Source of the DNA: Phascolarctos cinereus
Taxonomy: Eukaryota; Chordata; Mammalia; Diprotodontia; Phascolarctidae
Length of the DNA stretch: 64,000 nt
Reading direction: 5' to 3'
Assembly (NCBI RefSeq): GCF_002099425.1
Contig: NW_018344160.1
Location: 1,207,001-1,271,000 of the forward strand
Part shown: piece by piece, positions 34,879-47,774 of the stretch
Layout: each line of letters opens with the position of its first letter
How positions within the stretch are numbered: the stretch's first letter is position 1
Made by a program: the position numbers and the translations under genes
The notes under the pieces: generated by a model
Databases searched by the model: none
What the model saw: only the letters and a program-made list of their open reading frames with translations
Told to the model about the DNA's origin: nothing

Positions 34879-36430
34879 ATACAGATCTAGGAGAGATAAT
34901 TTAAGATTATTGTCCTATTTTAAAGCTATTATCAAAATAAAAAGAGCCTAGATATCCTATTTTAAGAAATTATGAAGGAATGCTGGTCAGATACTAGAAC
35001 CAGAAGGTAAAGAAGAAACTGAAAGAATTCACCTATCACCTCTTGAAAGAGTTTCCAAAAAGAAAATTTCCAGGAGAATTATAGCCAAATTCCAGAGCTC
35101 TCAGGTTAAGGAAAAGACACCTCAAGTAACTAGAAGGAAATCATTCCAATTGTCTGTGAAGCCACAGATAAGATTACATGATATTTAGTACCTATTATTA
35201 TAACATAATGAAGAGATTGGAATATGCTATTCTAGTTGGTTAATGATCTTGGATTGCAACTAAGAACAGCCTACCCATTGAAACTGAGTATAATCCAACA
35301 GGGAAAAAATTCCTGATGTAAAGCCAGAGGTGAATGAAAAAATTGACATTCATTCATAAGGCTTAATAGAAGCACATAAAAGTAAACATGAAAAATAAAT
35401 CATAAAGCACTTAATAACCTTAAGTTGTTTACATTCCTGTATTGCAATATGATTTATAAGCCCCTCAATAATGTCATCATTATGGCAATTAGAACGAGTC
35501 TATCCAGAGGACATCAGTTTGAGTCTATCATTTTGGGATGATATCCAAAAAAATGAAAGGATGAGAAAGGGAAATGCACTGGGAGGCAGGGCAAGGGAGA
35601 GGAAGAATGGGAAAAATTATCTCACATAAAAAAGACATACACAAAAGAGACACACAAAGAAGTGTTTTTACAGTGGAAGGGGGAAATGGAAGGTGGTGGG
35701 AAATGTTTGAAACTCATTCTCATATGAACTAGTTCAAAGACAGATACAAGCACACAGTTGGGTCTGGAAATTTATCAAGCCCAGAAGGGAAGTAGGAGGG
35801 GAAGGAGCTAAGAAAAAGAAGAGGAAAAGAGTGGTAAATGGATGGGAAGGTTAAGGAAAATGCTGATCAATAACTAAACAGATTTTTGTGGAAGGGACAT
35901 GGTAAAAAAAGAGAAGGACAAATAGAATTGTATAGAAGGAAATATACAGGAATCATGACTATGAAGATAAATGGGATAAACTCTCAAAATGAAAGTGAAT
36001 GCCCAAATAGATTAGAAATCAGAATCCAAGAATGTATCACTTAAAAGAGATACAGCTGAAAATAAAGCCACAGACAGTTAAAAGAAGGAAGTAAAGCTGA
36101 ATCTAATATACCTTACCTAAGGTTTAAAAAAAAAAACAGGATAGCAATCATGATCTCTGATGAAGTAAATGCAAAAGCAGACATAAATAAAGAAATAATC
36201 AGGGAAACCACATCGTGCAAAAAGTTAGGATAGACAATGACTTAATAGCAATACTGAATAAGTACCAAGTGGCATAGCATACAAAATTTTAAAGAGAAAG
36301 TTACAAGAGTTACAAGAGGAAACAATAAAACTATACTAGTGGGGGACCTCAACTTTACTCTCTCAGAACTAGACAATTCTAACAATAAAATAAAAAAGAA
36401 AGACTTTAAGGAGATGAATAGAATTTTAGT

Positions 36431-37989
36431 ATTTTCCCATTTCAATGGGTCAAAATCAACCTGAAGGGCATGTTTCCTGTATAACTAAATATTAAAGTAC
36501 TTTAATCTGTTTTGCTTTCTTGTCTTAGGTTTTCTGGTTATGATTTTTGAACTCATGCATTAGACAGAGAACAAAGGTGTAACATATATTTACTTTACAT
36601 GTATTTACCATGTATCTGCTCACAGCATCTGCATTTTTATTATTTAGTTTGTTTCTTACTTGCGGACAATTGTACTATTAAATGATAGTGTATAAATACT
36701 TGATTGAAACAGACCCAGAACTCTTTTCAGTATAATTTGCATATTCTTTATTCAAACCTTATAAAGGACTCCCAATTTGTCATATTTCTTAATCTCATCA
36801 CATTACATGGCATATATGTGATAATCACTTTTTTGTTATTAGTACATGTGCATGTAGTTGCTTTTGCTATGAATGTGACACAAACACATGTATACACATG
36901 TATACATATACTCATAACAGAAAAAGTGACTATGTATATTTGTCTATCTTAATATATATGACTATGTGTAAAGAAGTTAACCTCTCTGGAAAAAAGCTTC
37001 TTTAAAGGTAGTTTCCATTCTGAGGCAAAATTGTAGGATACACCCAGGAGATCCTTTAAAAATACGACCATTTCATTTCAAACATTTCAAATAAGGTTCT
37101 ATTACTCGAAGATACTAAATTGAATTTTAACATCTGATAAAAGAAACCATTGGCACAGGAGGGTATTTGGTGCTTTCTCATTTATTTAGCCAGGTACCAT
37201 TCTCAGAATCCTTAACATTAGCTGCAAAATAAATTCTGAAGTTGGCAACATTGTATGATGACAATCACATTGGAATTTTTCCAGATAAAGTCTTATTGAA
37301 AACTATTGAGAAGTCAATTTTCCATAGTTGACAGAAGATCATCTTATCTTTCTTTTTGCTCAAATCTCAAACGCAAGAAAGAAAACTGAGTTTATATCTT
37401 TCTTTGTAGGAGAATCATTAAAATTTCTAAAAAAGTTTGGGGAAAATTAATCATATTTCTTACCTGATGCTTTGGAAAATCAATTATAATCACAGTTTTT
37501 TTTTTACATTTTTACAAATGATAAACAAAAAGACAAACCATTTAATTATACCAAGACAAGGAGACCCTCATGGACTGAAAAATCCTGCCTCTTATTCTCC
37601 AACCAAAAGATTTGTGATCATTCTTATGTTGCAGATTAGGCATGCAAAAACATTCAGCTGCAATATATAGAGAATTTTTTTTCCTGTGGTCGGTTATTTT
37701 GGTACCTTACTAATATATGTATTTTATTTGTCACACTACAAATTATTCTTTTGAAAATGTACAGTAATGAATGACTATTTCATATGATTGAAATAATTCA
37801 GGGTTAATTTTAAAAAACACTTATGTGATTAATATATGTTATTTTTATATAGCATATGCTTTCCAATAACACTTTTTGCAAAGTACATTCCCAAAGGAAG
37901 AGGGAAATTATTGATTAAGGGAAAGGAACTATCTTTTTTTTTAACTTAAGAGGCATAATACTAACATTATGTTAACCAGGGTTTTGTGG
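36431..37989. other. Unrecognised AT-rich DNA
   Basis: No repeat family or credible gene. Confidence 0.5.
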
Positions 37990-38560
37990 CCTCTCCTACT
38001 GCCTTACTTCATATTCTTTCAGACATTGTTTCTATTATTCTTCAGACTCTTCTTTCTTTACTCTGCATTGTTTCATGCAAGTCTCCCAAATACATCTCAA
38101 AATTATTCATATTCACTGTTTCTTAAGATGTAACAATATCCTCTTACTTTTACATAATTTTTTCAACCATTCTCCAATTGTTAACTTTTATTTTTTTGTA
38201 GGTTTCATTTTGTTACTGCCAATAGTTCTCCTGTGAGAATTTTTGTATTCATGTCATTTGTTTTGGATTGCAATAGCGTCTTACCAAGTAGTAGCATGTC
38301 TAGATCAGAGGGTATGAATATTTAGTAATTTGTATTACATGATTCCAAGTTGTTTTCCAGAATTAAGGTGTCTATCTTCCCATACTTGCCTCTGTGAATA
38401 TTGTTTTTCCTGCTTTTTAACACCTTTGATACATTGATGAATATGATATGAAAACTTAGGAGTGTTAAAATTTGTATTTTATCTGATTAATCATGATTTT
38501 AAACATTTTAGGTGGGTTTTGATATCATAAAATACTATTTTGAAGATTTTTTTTTTTTGC
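37990..38560 (-). mobile_element. Old L1 ORF2 C-terminal fragment (reverse)
   Basis: Read on the + strand, CTCTGCATTGTTTCATGCAAG, TTTTCAACCATTCTCCAATTG, AGTAGTAGCATGTCTAGATCAGAGGGTATGAA and CCAAGTTGTTTTCCAGAAT are the reverse of marsupial L1 C-terminal text ('caccattccccaatt', 'ctagtagtggtattgctgggtcaaagggtatg', 'ccaaattgctctccagaat'). Strongly diverged. Confidence 0.7.
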
Positions 38561-38754
38561 CTTTTGACCATTTGTTTACTTGGAAATGTCACTGAATCAT
38601 AGACATTTATTGCAATGTAACCAATTTTAATGCAAATATTATTTTCCTAATCCATAACTTTTTATGATTCTATCTATAACATATTTCATCCTGTTTCCTC
38701 TTTCAGATTGCCCTAAAAATTGTACTCTCTGCTGTGTTTCTGGCTCTCCCTCTC

Positions 38755-38950
<196 letters not shown>

Positions 38951-39249
38951 TCTTGGTCTCTTTCTCATCCACAGGCTCCCTCACTGTGACCTAAAATCAT
39001 GTCCAGGACTTCCTCATTTTAAAAATCAAAAACAAGAACCCTCAAGCTAACATATCTTTTCTCTCCTTCTTTTCATAGTTAAACCTCTAGCAAATAACTT
39101 TTGAATACAGAATGTCAATATTGAGCCCTAATCTTTCTTCAGTCATGATATACTAAGTGTCTATTAGACATCTAAAGTTGAATGTCTCATAGGTATTGCA
39201 AACTAACACATAGCCCTCCTCTGAACCTCCCTAAATCTATTAATTTGGG

Positions 39250-39395
39250 CTCAATCCCACCTCAGTGCTGCTTCTGTGACCTTGGCTGAATCATTTAATC
39301 TTTCTGGGCACTAATTACCCATTTGTAAAATGAAAGATGTGGTTTAGATATCCTCCAAGGTTTTTTCCAGTTTTATATCTAAAATTCTTGGACCC
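39250..39395 (+). repeat. MIR-type SINE inside the L2
   Basis: TGTGACCTTGGCTGAATCATTTAATC, CATTTGTAAAATGAAAGATGTGG and CCTCCAAGGTTTTTTCCAG follow the MIR core and the marsupial MIR 3' end. Confidence 0.7.
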
Positions 39396-40039
39396 TTGAT
39401 TACTCATTTTCCCTCATCTTTCATATACAATGCTTTGCTAATTCTTGTCATTTCTACCAATACAATATCTTTCCCATCCACCCCGGTCTTTCTATTAATT
39501 TAAGGCAACCAATCCTAGTTGAAGTCTTAATCACCTCTCCCTTGTGCTATTACAACAGCTTTCTAAATATTTTCCCTACATCAAATCACTAGTGTCCCAA
39601 ATCCATCTTCCATAAAGCTGCCAAAAGGAAATTCCTGAACAATAGGTCTGACCATATCATACCCCCTGCTCAATAGATATCTGTGGTTGCAGACTGTATG
39701 TTCCAGTCTCTATGCTTTATGACAAAATTCTTAGGTCAGCATTTAAATACCTTCATGACCATTCACAACTTATTCTCCATCACGGATAGTAAGTCAGTCA
39801 AACCAGCCTTCTTATTATTCTTCAGAGATAGCATTCTAAACCCACACAGCCCCAATTCCCATGCAAAGGATTCATACTAGGAAGATACTATCTCCTAACC
39901 TTTGCTTCTTAGCATCCTTAATTTGTTCAGCTCAAGTACTACCTCCTGGATGAGTCTTCTCCTGATCCTGAGGGCAACTAGTGCCTCCTTCTAGGAGGCA
40001 CTTCTATTTACTTTTAATATATTTAATACAAAATTCACA

Positions 40040-40275
40040 GAGCCAGCTGTCTTAGTAAGTAAAATTCTTGACTTGAAAACAGGAAGATCTGAGCTCCAAT
40101 TTGTCTCAGACACCCCACTGGACAAGTCATTTAATTTCTTTGTCACTCAGATTTCCTCATCTTTAAAACTGGAATGATTGTAACCATCTACCTTACAAGA
40201 TTTTTATTAGCATAAAGTTAGATAACATGTAAACACTTTGCAAACCATAAAGTCCTATACAATTGCTAACTAGTT
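40040..40275 (+). repeat. CORE-SINE (MAR1/MIR-like) inside the L2
   Basis: AGCCAGCTGTCTTAGTAAGT (tRNA-like head), GGACAAGTCATTTAATTTC, CAGATTTCCTCATCTTTAAAACTGG, ACTTTGCAAACCATAAAG and a TTATTATTATTA end. L2 text resumes behind it. Confidence 0.65.
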
Positions 40276-40455
40276 ATTACTATTATTATTATTATTACAT
40301 GCATATATTATTTCCTTTGAAAGAATGCAAGCTCCTTAAGTGCAAGGATTGTTTGATTTCTGACTTCATACCCCAGTGCCTAACACAAATCCTGGCCTGT
40401 AGTGATTCTTAACAAGTGTTTATTCCTTTAATTTTTGTTTGTCTGTTTGGTTTTT

Positions 40456-40966
40456 CAGCCAAAGACAAAGTTTATTGGGTGGACTCCTTAGGAATCTGAG
40501 CATTTGTATCACTAATGCAAGTGGGCCAGATCTTAAGAATCTGAGCAGTGGCTAGATATTAGGAATCTGAGCCCCTTTAATAGACACAAGATGGACCTTA
40601 TACACAAAAAGACTATGGGAGGTTTCTAGGAGTGGCCAAGTAGTTTGCAGTGACTGGAGGAGAGGTCTCAAGAAGATCTGGATGGAATTAGCCAGTAAAC
40701 TGGGGTGAACAAAATGCCTGGGACCTGGACCACCAGGCCGACGGAGAAAGGAGTCTAGATAGGATCAAGGGTAGGAAGTGACCAGGGGCCTTCTGGAGGT
40801 AATATAAAATGGAAGGCTAAGTAACAGACTTGGGAGATTGGGAGTAGGCAATAGTGAAATGCCAGTTAATAGGATTATTACCTCAGGCAAATGCCAGAGA
40901 TTTTGCCACATGGGAAAATCCAGGGTTTTTCCTTTCTGGGGTCCAGATACCATCCTCATCATTCCC
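40456..40966 (-). repeat. U3-R of the minus LTR element
   Basis: U3 begins at the purine run near 40967. R occupies about 40456-40590 and holds three tandem CTCAGATTC(C/T)TAA units, against two related units in the + copy. Confidence 0.65.
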
Positions 40967-42635
40967 CCCTCAATCGAATAGGAACCAAATTCTTTTGGGG
41001 GCAAGGGGGTGAAAGTCTTGGCTTCTGAAACTACTTCCTACTGGCAAGGTGTATAGAACTGTCTCTGCTTCCAGGGGGTCACAAAGAGCAGGTTGACTGA
41101 AACCAAGCACAGGCTGCATCAAGGGAATGATAGGGGGAAGTTGCCAGGTACCCACTGTTTCCTACCAACTGTAGGTGAATGGCTTGTAGTCTGGAAGACA
41201 CAAATCAGACAAAAAAGATTACAGGGCCCAGACATGACAGGATAAAACATCCTTAGCTCTGTTTGGGTTCAGATAATTCAGTTTTCCAACCATGCAGTAT
41301 CAAATTCACCTCATAACAGCAAAGTGGGTAGCATTCCTTTTCAAAGGTACATAATGGGGAAACTGAGCCAGGAGGATCCCATTTTTGACTAAGGCTAAAA
41401 TTATACACTCAGCTTTTCCTGATGCTGACTTCCTACAAGTATCACATCCTCTCTGAGTAGCATGTGGCATTTCTCTTAGATGGTGGATTACTAATTATCA
41501 ATGGATAGTGATCCATCAGACAACTCAAAACAAAATCCTAGGAGCTTTTAGCTCAAACAGCAAGTTTTACTAACCACAGCTTAGGAAAACCTTTTCCAGG
41601 GTTTACATCTCAAATTCAAATTTGTCCTGGTGTAAAAAACCAATCATTAGAGATTGTTTCTATGTACTTGCAAGAAAAAACCCAAGCAGATTTTTAGCAA
41701 GTTTACACATTACAACAGTAACCCACAATAGCCAATTTATTTTGGTGATAACTAAATTATGAAAAGTTGCTTGACATTACTGAAACAAAAAAGTTCACCA
41801 ATTTGAAACTTAAAACAAACACATTACCAATCAGGTGACTTCAGTTTTGTTAAACGCATTTCCAAATTAAGTTACACAGAGAATCAACATCTCATCATTA
41901 ACAATAAAAACTACAACTTTAAAAGAGCGTCATTAACCAAGTTCAGAGGCTAGCTTCTTTACCTTGAGCAGGATGTGCTAAACCTGGATGATGCTTCCAG
42001 GCAAAGCTTCCTAGGGCCCAAGGCCATTGTCAGTGGGGCCCATGCTCCAGAGGGTGAATGCAGAGGTGGGGGTGGGGCAGGGTGAAACTCTCTTCTCCAG
42101 TGAGGAGGATTAACAGACACTTAAGTGAGTAAACAGGGTTGTAAGGAGATGTTTCAAAACTCCTTAATGACTGATCACAAAACCTCCAGAATCTGCTAAA
42201 ATATTTTAAGCTCTTTTAAATTTTCCATGTAACCTCCTTTAAGGAGGATTCAGGGGTGTAGAGGGAAGGGAGTAAGTAAGCCTCAGGGAACCAAAAAGCA
42301 CCTGAAGTTTTCCCAATTTCCTGGCCACTGAGACAACTGAAGAATTGGGCATATGCTTCTGTGTAGGGCTGTCCTTGTTGTGGAAGGTATGCCCAGGTCC
42401 ATGGCCTCAAATCAAACCAGAGAACCAGTTGCCTAAGAGCGTCAGCCCCAAGTGAGAGACAACCTCTTAACTGTCTGCCTGAAAAGCACCTCCAAGCCTT
42501 CCTAGGTGCTTGGAGAGTGATCCCAACTGCAAGATAAGAAATACGCAGGGGAGGCTTACAGATCTTCCAGTCTTGGCTGTAGAAAAACTTGGGGTTAGGC
42601 AGCTTCCCCAGAAAGGCCACCAAAATGTTGAGGTT

Positions 42636-42850
42636 TGGAGGTTTAGGGGTGCTGCAACTTCTAAATCACGACATACAGGTACTGCCAAATGAATTCTACC
42701 CAATCCTTCTTTCAGCCAAAGGAAAGGTTTATTAGAACACCCGTCATATTGGGCAGACTCTTAAGGAATCTAAGCATTTGTATCACTAATGCAAGTGGGC
42801 CAGATCTTAAGAATCTGAGCAGTGGCTAGATTTTTAAGAATCTGAGCCCC
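42636..42850 (-). repeat. R-U5 of the minus LTR element
   Basis: Minus-strand text GGGGCTCAGATTCTTAAAAA opens R. AATAAACCTTTCCTTTGGCTG ends it. U5 runs to CATTTTGGTGGCC. The flank beyond 42850 does not match U3. Confidence 0.7.
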
Positions 42851-42876
42851 ATTGAATTGTTTTTATTCATTTTAAT

Positions 42877-43124
42877 GCTGATTTAACTGAAATTGAGTGC
42901 TTCATCAGAAGGGAAAACAATCTAGTCAAAAGGTTTATTTTGTACTCTTACAGGCTTTTAAATGCTTGTTGATTGCATAATTTTTAAAAGTTACGTATTT
43001 GAAGAAAAAAATTGTATATTTGATACCGTCTATTCTTTCCATAGTCTGTTCTATAACTCACCAGATTGTAAGTTGTTAGCTGTCCAAAACTATAAAAAGC
43101 AATAAGATTCTATTGTTTTTAATG
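42877..43124. other. Unrecognised DNA
   Basis: Short AT-rich stretch without features. Confidence 0.4.
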
Positions 43125-43480
43125 CATGTTAGGGAATTATTTTCTTAGATAGATCATTTGTTTGTTTGAAATTTATAGTGGCACATGGTATAAGATCCTA
43201 ATCTAAACTTTCTCCTCCACATTGCTTTGTAGTTGTTTTTCTTTTTCCACAGCAGTTTTTATAGAATAACAAATACTTTCCATCAAAATGTATACTCCTA
43301 GATTTATGAAACACAAGTTCTGCATCCACTTCCTTCTAGATCTTGCAAATAGAGCCTATTTTATAGATTGACTTTTTGAAATTAAAACAACAACAACAAC
43401 AACAACACAACAGTAACTGTTTTTATAATTACTGCTTCATGATTTTTGAGGTCTGGTAATGCCATGTCAATTCCTTTTTA
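43125..43480 (-). mobile_element. Old L1 ORF2 fragment (reverse)
   Basis: CCACAGCAGTTTTTATAGAATAAC, GTTTTTATAATTACTGCTTC and TTTTTGAGGTCTGGTAATGC are the reverse of L1 ORF2 C-terminal text ('cccagcagtttttgtcaaat', 'actgctgctttataatatag', 'ttttagatctggtagagc'). A (CAA)n run at 43384-43412 sits inside. Confidence 0.65.
43384..43412. repeat. (CAA)n microsatellite
   Basis: AACAACAACAACAACAACAAC. Confidence 0.85.
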
Positions 43481-44282
43481 CCCTTAGCCTGTAGCAGTGG
43501 GAAAAGGCCATTCATTTGAATTTGCAAATGGTCTTCAAAAGATGCTTTCTTCTTATAATCACATTGTCCAAAGCAGCTTCTACTATTTGTTACCCAGAAG
43601 AATCAAATTTTGGGAAAACTTCATAAAAGATGAGCATTTTTCAGATGGCCACTTTAATGTTGTTAAAGTTGCTATTTGTTAAATTTTTACTTTAGACAAT
43701 GAAAACTGTAGCTTAACAAGATTGAGAATAGAATGAAGCCTCTGAAAATGCCTATTTATTTCAAGCATCAAATAATATTACAAAAACTTCAATTTCCCAG
43801 TTTACTGGGGATATGACCATGAGTCAGAGTGCTGCCTTTGTGAAATTAAAGGGTTTTCATAGCACTAGTTATTAGGTGAAAGCTAGGGAAAGTTCCTTTA
43901 CACAATAAGGTTAAATGTAATTGGGCTTCTCAGAGTATTGCCTTTTTCTTTAGGGTAACTCAAAAGTAGCAGCAAGCTACAAAAATATCTGTGAAATAAA
44001 TGCTATAAATCCAGATCAATTTGACTCTAATTCTCTTTAGAATTATATGTTATATACAAACATTCATATTTGTCTTACTATTAACATACGATATAATTGA
44101 TGTATGAAATGTAAAATGAAATATGATGATGTGATACAATATAAATAATATACTTTATATAATAAAATAATATGCTCTATATAATAAAATAATTTTTATA
44201 TATTCAACCTGATATTCTAAAGTTTTGGGGGCATCAACGTCACTGTTTGCTGTTCAAATGATTTGAACATTGGGCATTAAGA
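43481..44282. other. Unrecognised DNA
   Basis: No gene or repeat family. TATAATAAAATAAT-type runs near 44155-44195. Confidence 0.45.
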
Positions 44283-44400
44283 AATAATTCAAGAAATATT
44301 TATTGAGCATCTAATACAAGGATGAAATTAAACTAGGTGCTATATACAACACGGACCTTGACTTCAAGGGTTATCATCTACTTATAGATAACACATGAAA
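44283..44400 (-). repeat. L2 LINE 3' end (reverse)
   Basis: TCAAGAAATATTTATTGAGCATCTAATAC...AACTAGGTGCTATATAC...CCTTGACTTCAAGG is the reverse L2 3' end. Confidence 0.65.
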
Positions 44401-44479
44401 TAATTAGAAAATAATACAAGATAATATGTGATCAATTATACCTGTAAAGTCCCATATGCTTTCTACTTTTTATTCCCAT

Positions 44480-44711
44480 TTCCAGCATTCTGGTAAAGGA
44501 CATAATTAATTTTCACCCAACAGATATAACAGCTTTATAAAATTCCCATGTCTACTCTCTCCCTCCTCCACTACATCTTTCATATTATTTTTAACAGTTC
44601 CCTTAAAAAAAAATCATTCTATTTCTTGGCCTAAAAGTATCCAGTAGATCCCTAATGCCTACAAGAGTAACCCAGAATTTTCAAGGTACATCTGTGGTCA
44701 TTACCTCTACA

Positions 44712-44765
<54 letters not shown>

Positions 44766-44905
44766 CTCTACCAATGAAGAGAGCCATTTGTAAATAGATT
44801 TGAACCTACTTTTATACAAATAAATTTCAAGCTTTTTTGACTGTCATTCAGGGCCATCCACAGTTTAGTACTGTCTACTTTTTCAGCCTTACTTCATGCT
44901 ACTCC
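44480..44905 (+). repeat. L2 LINE fragment with embedded (CA)n
   Basis: GTATCCAGTAGATCCCTAATGCCTACAAG (L2 'ccagtggctccctattgcctac'), then after the CA tract GGGCCATCCACAGTTTAGTACTGTC and CTTACTTCATGCTACTCCTGG. Worn but in L2 order. Confidence 0.6.
44712..44762. repeat. (CA)n microsatellite
   Basis: About 25 pure CA units. A likely polymorphic marker. Confidence 0.95.
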
Positions 44906-44929
44906 TGGATCCAAATCCATAAAGCTATA

Positions 44930-45255
44930 CAATCAAGACAATGATCCAAGGACCTATGATGAAAAATGCTATATACTTCCAGACAGAAAGAACTGATGAA
45001 CTTCGAGTACACATTGAAACATACTTTCAAACTTCATTTTTCTTGGGTTCCTGTATGTGTGTTTTCTTTTGCAAGGTGGTTAATAAGGAGATATCTGTTT
45101 TTTATGACTTTACATGTAGAATCTTAACTTTTCAAGCAGTGGGGAAAGTTAGAAAAGGAGGGAAAAACAGGGTTTTTTAATGAATATTATTTTTTTTTAG
45201 ATTTGGGGAAATAATGAAATAAATAAAAATATAGTTTAAAAGAAAAAAAATAAAT
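44930..45255 (+). mobile_element. Old L1 3' end
   Basis: CAATGATCCAAGGACCTATGATGAAAAATGC, CAGACAGAAAGAACTGATGAAC and TTTTCTTTTGCAAGGTGG are the L1 3' UTR. It ends AAAAATATAGTTTAAAAG before an A-rich run. 5'-truncated. Confidence 0.7.
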
Positions 45256-46619
45256 ATACTAAAAAAGAATATTGAGAAAGAAGGTTGAATACAAGATTTA
45301 TTTTGAAGAATGTATTAATAAAACTAGATGCCACCTAGGTGAACAAGTAACTTCTATTTTTTTTGAATTTTTTTGAATTTGTGTGACTGACAGAATGTAT
45401 CACTAACAGTGAAAGAGAAATAATTACCCTTCAGTACTTTGATAAGGTAGATAATTTGATCATATTTGGAGATGTTGACTTTAAGACACTATAATATTTA
45501 GATGAAAATATGTATTGGGTAATTTAATATAAAGGATTCAGCTTGTTTGAGAGGGCAATATTATGGATATAGGTGTCACCATAGTATAGGCAATAACTGA
45601 AGCCAAGAGAATGAAGGAGGGGAGTAAAACAGTGAAGAGACAGAAGAAAGGGCCAATAGTAATTAAAAAATTACAGAGTGGAAGATATTTTCAGAATACT
45701 TTCAGAATACTCTCAGACCATATACTGATTACAATGGTGTTGATTTCTGAGCATATTCTAAGGGTAAAGAAGGGGAAAGGATATAAAAAGATTTAACATT
45801 TTAAGGTCCATTTCATACTCTGTAATAAATTATTTGAATAAGAATTGTCTATTTTAAGTTTTGTATTTTTTAGGTCCTTAATTCATAAAATTTCCCTCGC
45901 TAACCTCTCTATCCCGTATCAAATGTGCACAATGTCTTAAGAAGAATATTTCAATAAATTGCTCCTCTCCAAATGGCCATTCTAGCAATGTTTCATTATC
46001 TTTTTTGGAGCTCCATCCCCTAGAGAACATGTTCTAATTGGTTCTTTTAATGACCATAATGTTTAAACCTCAACAACTGCTCCCATTAGTCACCACAGAT
46101 TTACATGCCCACTAAGGAAAGTAGCTTATCTTCTGCTGAATATTTTTATTCAATAGAAATATATGGTGCTTTAATTTCTACTATTCTTAGGGAAAGGTGA
46201 CACTTCATTCAGGATTAAGAAGTGAGCAAATTCATGGAATTTTCTTTGCCTAACCCTACACGTGAAGTATCAAATTGTTCTTTCTATATAAATTAGGCCA
46301 AATCAACCTAAAACACAAAACAAAATAAAAATAACCTTAGTTCTTTCTGAACCAATTAAAAAGTGGTGGAAGGGGGTACTAATTTACATGCATACAGACA
46401 GATAAACAGATAGAGATATATGGATACAGGTATATAGATTAATTAAATGAAATACCATTAGTTTTAATTTATAGTTTAGCAAGAAGTACATTGGGACTAG
46501 TAGTATTTTACCACCTTCTAGCAGAACAAATAACAAGATAGCTTCATTTCTTTCCAAAATGAATAAATAAAATGTGACTAAATTATTAATTCTTCTGTAA
46601 TCTTTCAGAATGCCCTAAG
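45256..46619. other. Unrecognised DNA
   Basis: Nothing identifiable. GATA-like text near 46390-46440 only. Confidence 0.45.
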
Positions 46620-46890
46620 TACCATTTATCTTCATATGTGTATTTGTAGGTATGTTTGCATGTATGTATGTATATATGCATAAATGTATGTTTATATGCA
46701 TTATATGTGGATATATATTATACATGTAGTTATAGATTAATGTGTTTTGCATGCGTATCCAATACATATATTCACATTGTACATACTTATACACATATAC
46801 ATAGGTGTGTATTTATAAAATATATATATATAAAATTATGGATATATTTATACATATTTATACAAATGTTTTTCTGAGTGTAAATTATTT
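46620..46890. repeat. TATG/TACA-rich low-complexity DNA
   Basis: GTATGTATGTATATATGCAT and related runs. The open frames here (46656-46877, 46805-47008) are Tyr-Ile-Cys rich by-products. Confidence 0.7.
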
Positions 46891-47559
46891 ATATATTTAT
46901 TTATGTTTTCCCTTTATATTTTTTATTACAAGTTTTAAATATGCTAGGATTTATTCATTAACAGAGGCAAATGTGAACTATGTGTTTATGTATGTGATGG
47001 CATTCTAAATATACCTAAGATGAAAAATGCTTCAAAGAAGAAAATATATATAACAAGATACATATGATATTAAGATATGTGTCAATAAATTACTTAGGAA
47101 AAATTACTTAGCAGCAATTTTTATATCATTTCATTTTTGTTACAGTGATAGTCATGCACTTATGTCTTTTACAGAAACTAGAACAGATCAAAACAGCTGA
47201 CCTTGTCCAGATTAAATCAAACAGATCTCACTTTCCCACTTTCAATTTGAGTTCTGTCACTTGAAAACTGTATTTTTTTTTGCCAGAAACATACATTTCT
47301 GTGGGTATAATGAATTATCATTATTCTAAGTAAACATGCAGAAGATGTTCTTTTTTTTAAAATTTCATGCTTAACCTAAGAAATAAGACAAGCACTTCCA
47401 TAACATAGTAGAATAGAAAAAAAAAGATATTTGTACATGAAACTGAAAATCTATTATGCACAAATTGCTATTCCTTTTAAATATATAATAATGTGTCATG
47501 TAAAATGTCCTTTTTTCTCCTGCTTCCACCCTTCCCTAGAGATGGCTACCATTAGACAC
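46891..47559. other. Unrecognised AT-rich DNA
   Basis: No repeat family or gene seen. Confidence 0.45.
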
Positions 47560-47561
47560 AA

Positions 47562-47563
<2 letters not shown>

Positions 47564-47642
<79 letters not shown>

Positions 47643-47704
47643 GTATTATGCTAAATCATTGCATATATTCATATATATGTTTACATATATATATATATAT
47701 ATAT
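47564..47704. repeat. (TA)n microsatellite
   Basis: Pure TA at about 47572-47635, with a second run at 47685-47704. Confidence 0.95.
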
Positions 47705-47774
47705 GAATCATTATGCATATTCGGATATGTGTGTGCATGAATATCAAAAGAATCAATGAGAAAAAGAATGTGAG

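Larger units (their letters stand above)
31515..36430 (+). mobile_element. L1 copy D: old L1 split by HAL1 copy C
   Basis: Left part 31515-31675 carries ORF1 coiled-coil text (GAAGAAAATCATTCCTTAAAA, GAAAATGTTAAATATCTCATT). It stops at AATTAATCTAGA and continues at 34867 with AACTAATTTAGAAT ACAGATCTAGGAGAG, the next stretch of the same ORF1. It then passes through the ORF1 C-terminus, the spacer (about 35400-35940) and the ORF2 endonuclease start, ending abruptly near 36430 after GGGGGACCTCAAC and GAATAGAATTTTAG. The 3' remainder is missing, presumably deleted. Confidence 0.8.
39090..40435 (+). repeat. L2 LINE, long 3' part, interrupted by SINEs
   Basis: Blocks in L2 order: GTCTATTAGACATCTAAAGTTGAATGTC (39159-39186), ATTACAACAGCTTTC...CATCTTCCATAAAGCTGCCA (39549-39625), CTGACCATATCATACCCCCTGCTCAATAG (39648-39676), CAAGTACTACCTCCTGGATGAG (39934-39955) and the 3' end TGCAAGCTCCTTAAGTGCAAGG...CCCCAGTGCCTAACAC (40326-40386). 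SINE-like pieces at 39250-39395 and 40040-40275 are embedded. Confidence 0.75.
40456..42850 (-). mobile_element. LTR retroelement (ERV-like) fossil on the minus strand, R-to-R form
   Basis: Minus-strand order: R (42850 to about 42720), U5 (to about 42635), leader with TTTTGGTGGCCTTTCTGGGG, about 1.6 kb of internal sequence, purine run GAGGGGGGAATG (near 40967), U3 with GTATAAGG and R again (about 40590-40456, AATAAA near 40472), then an A-rich tail (40433-40455). Like the + copy at 21421-23065 it starts and ends at R, and shares its leader, U3 and part of its internal text. An extra internal block (about 41900-42480) is absent from the + copy. No gag or pol is recognised. A diverged target-duplication candidate is 40409-40432 versus 42852-42876. 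It is an old, broken copy, and retroposition of an RNA is the likely origin. Confidence 0.7.
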
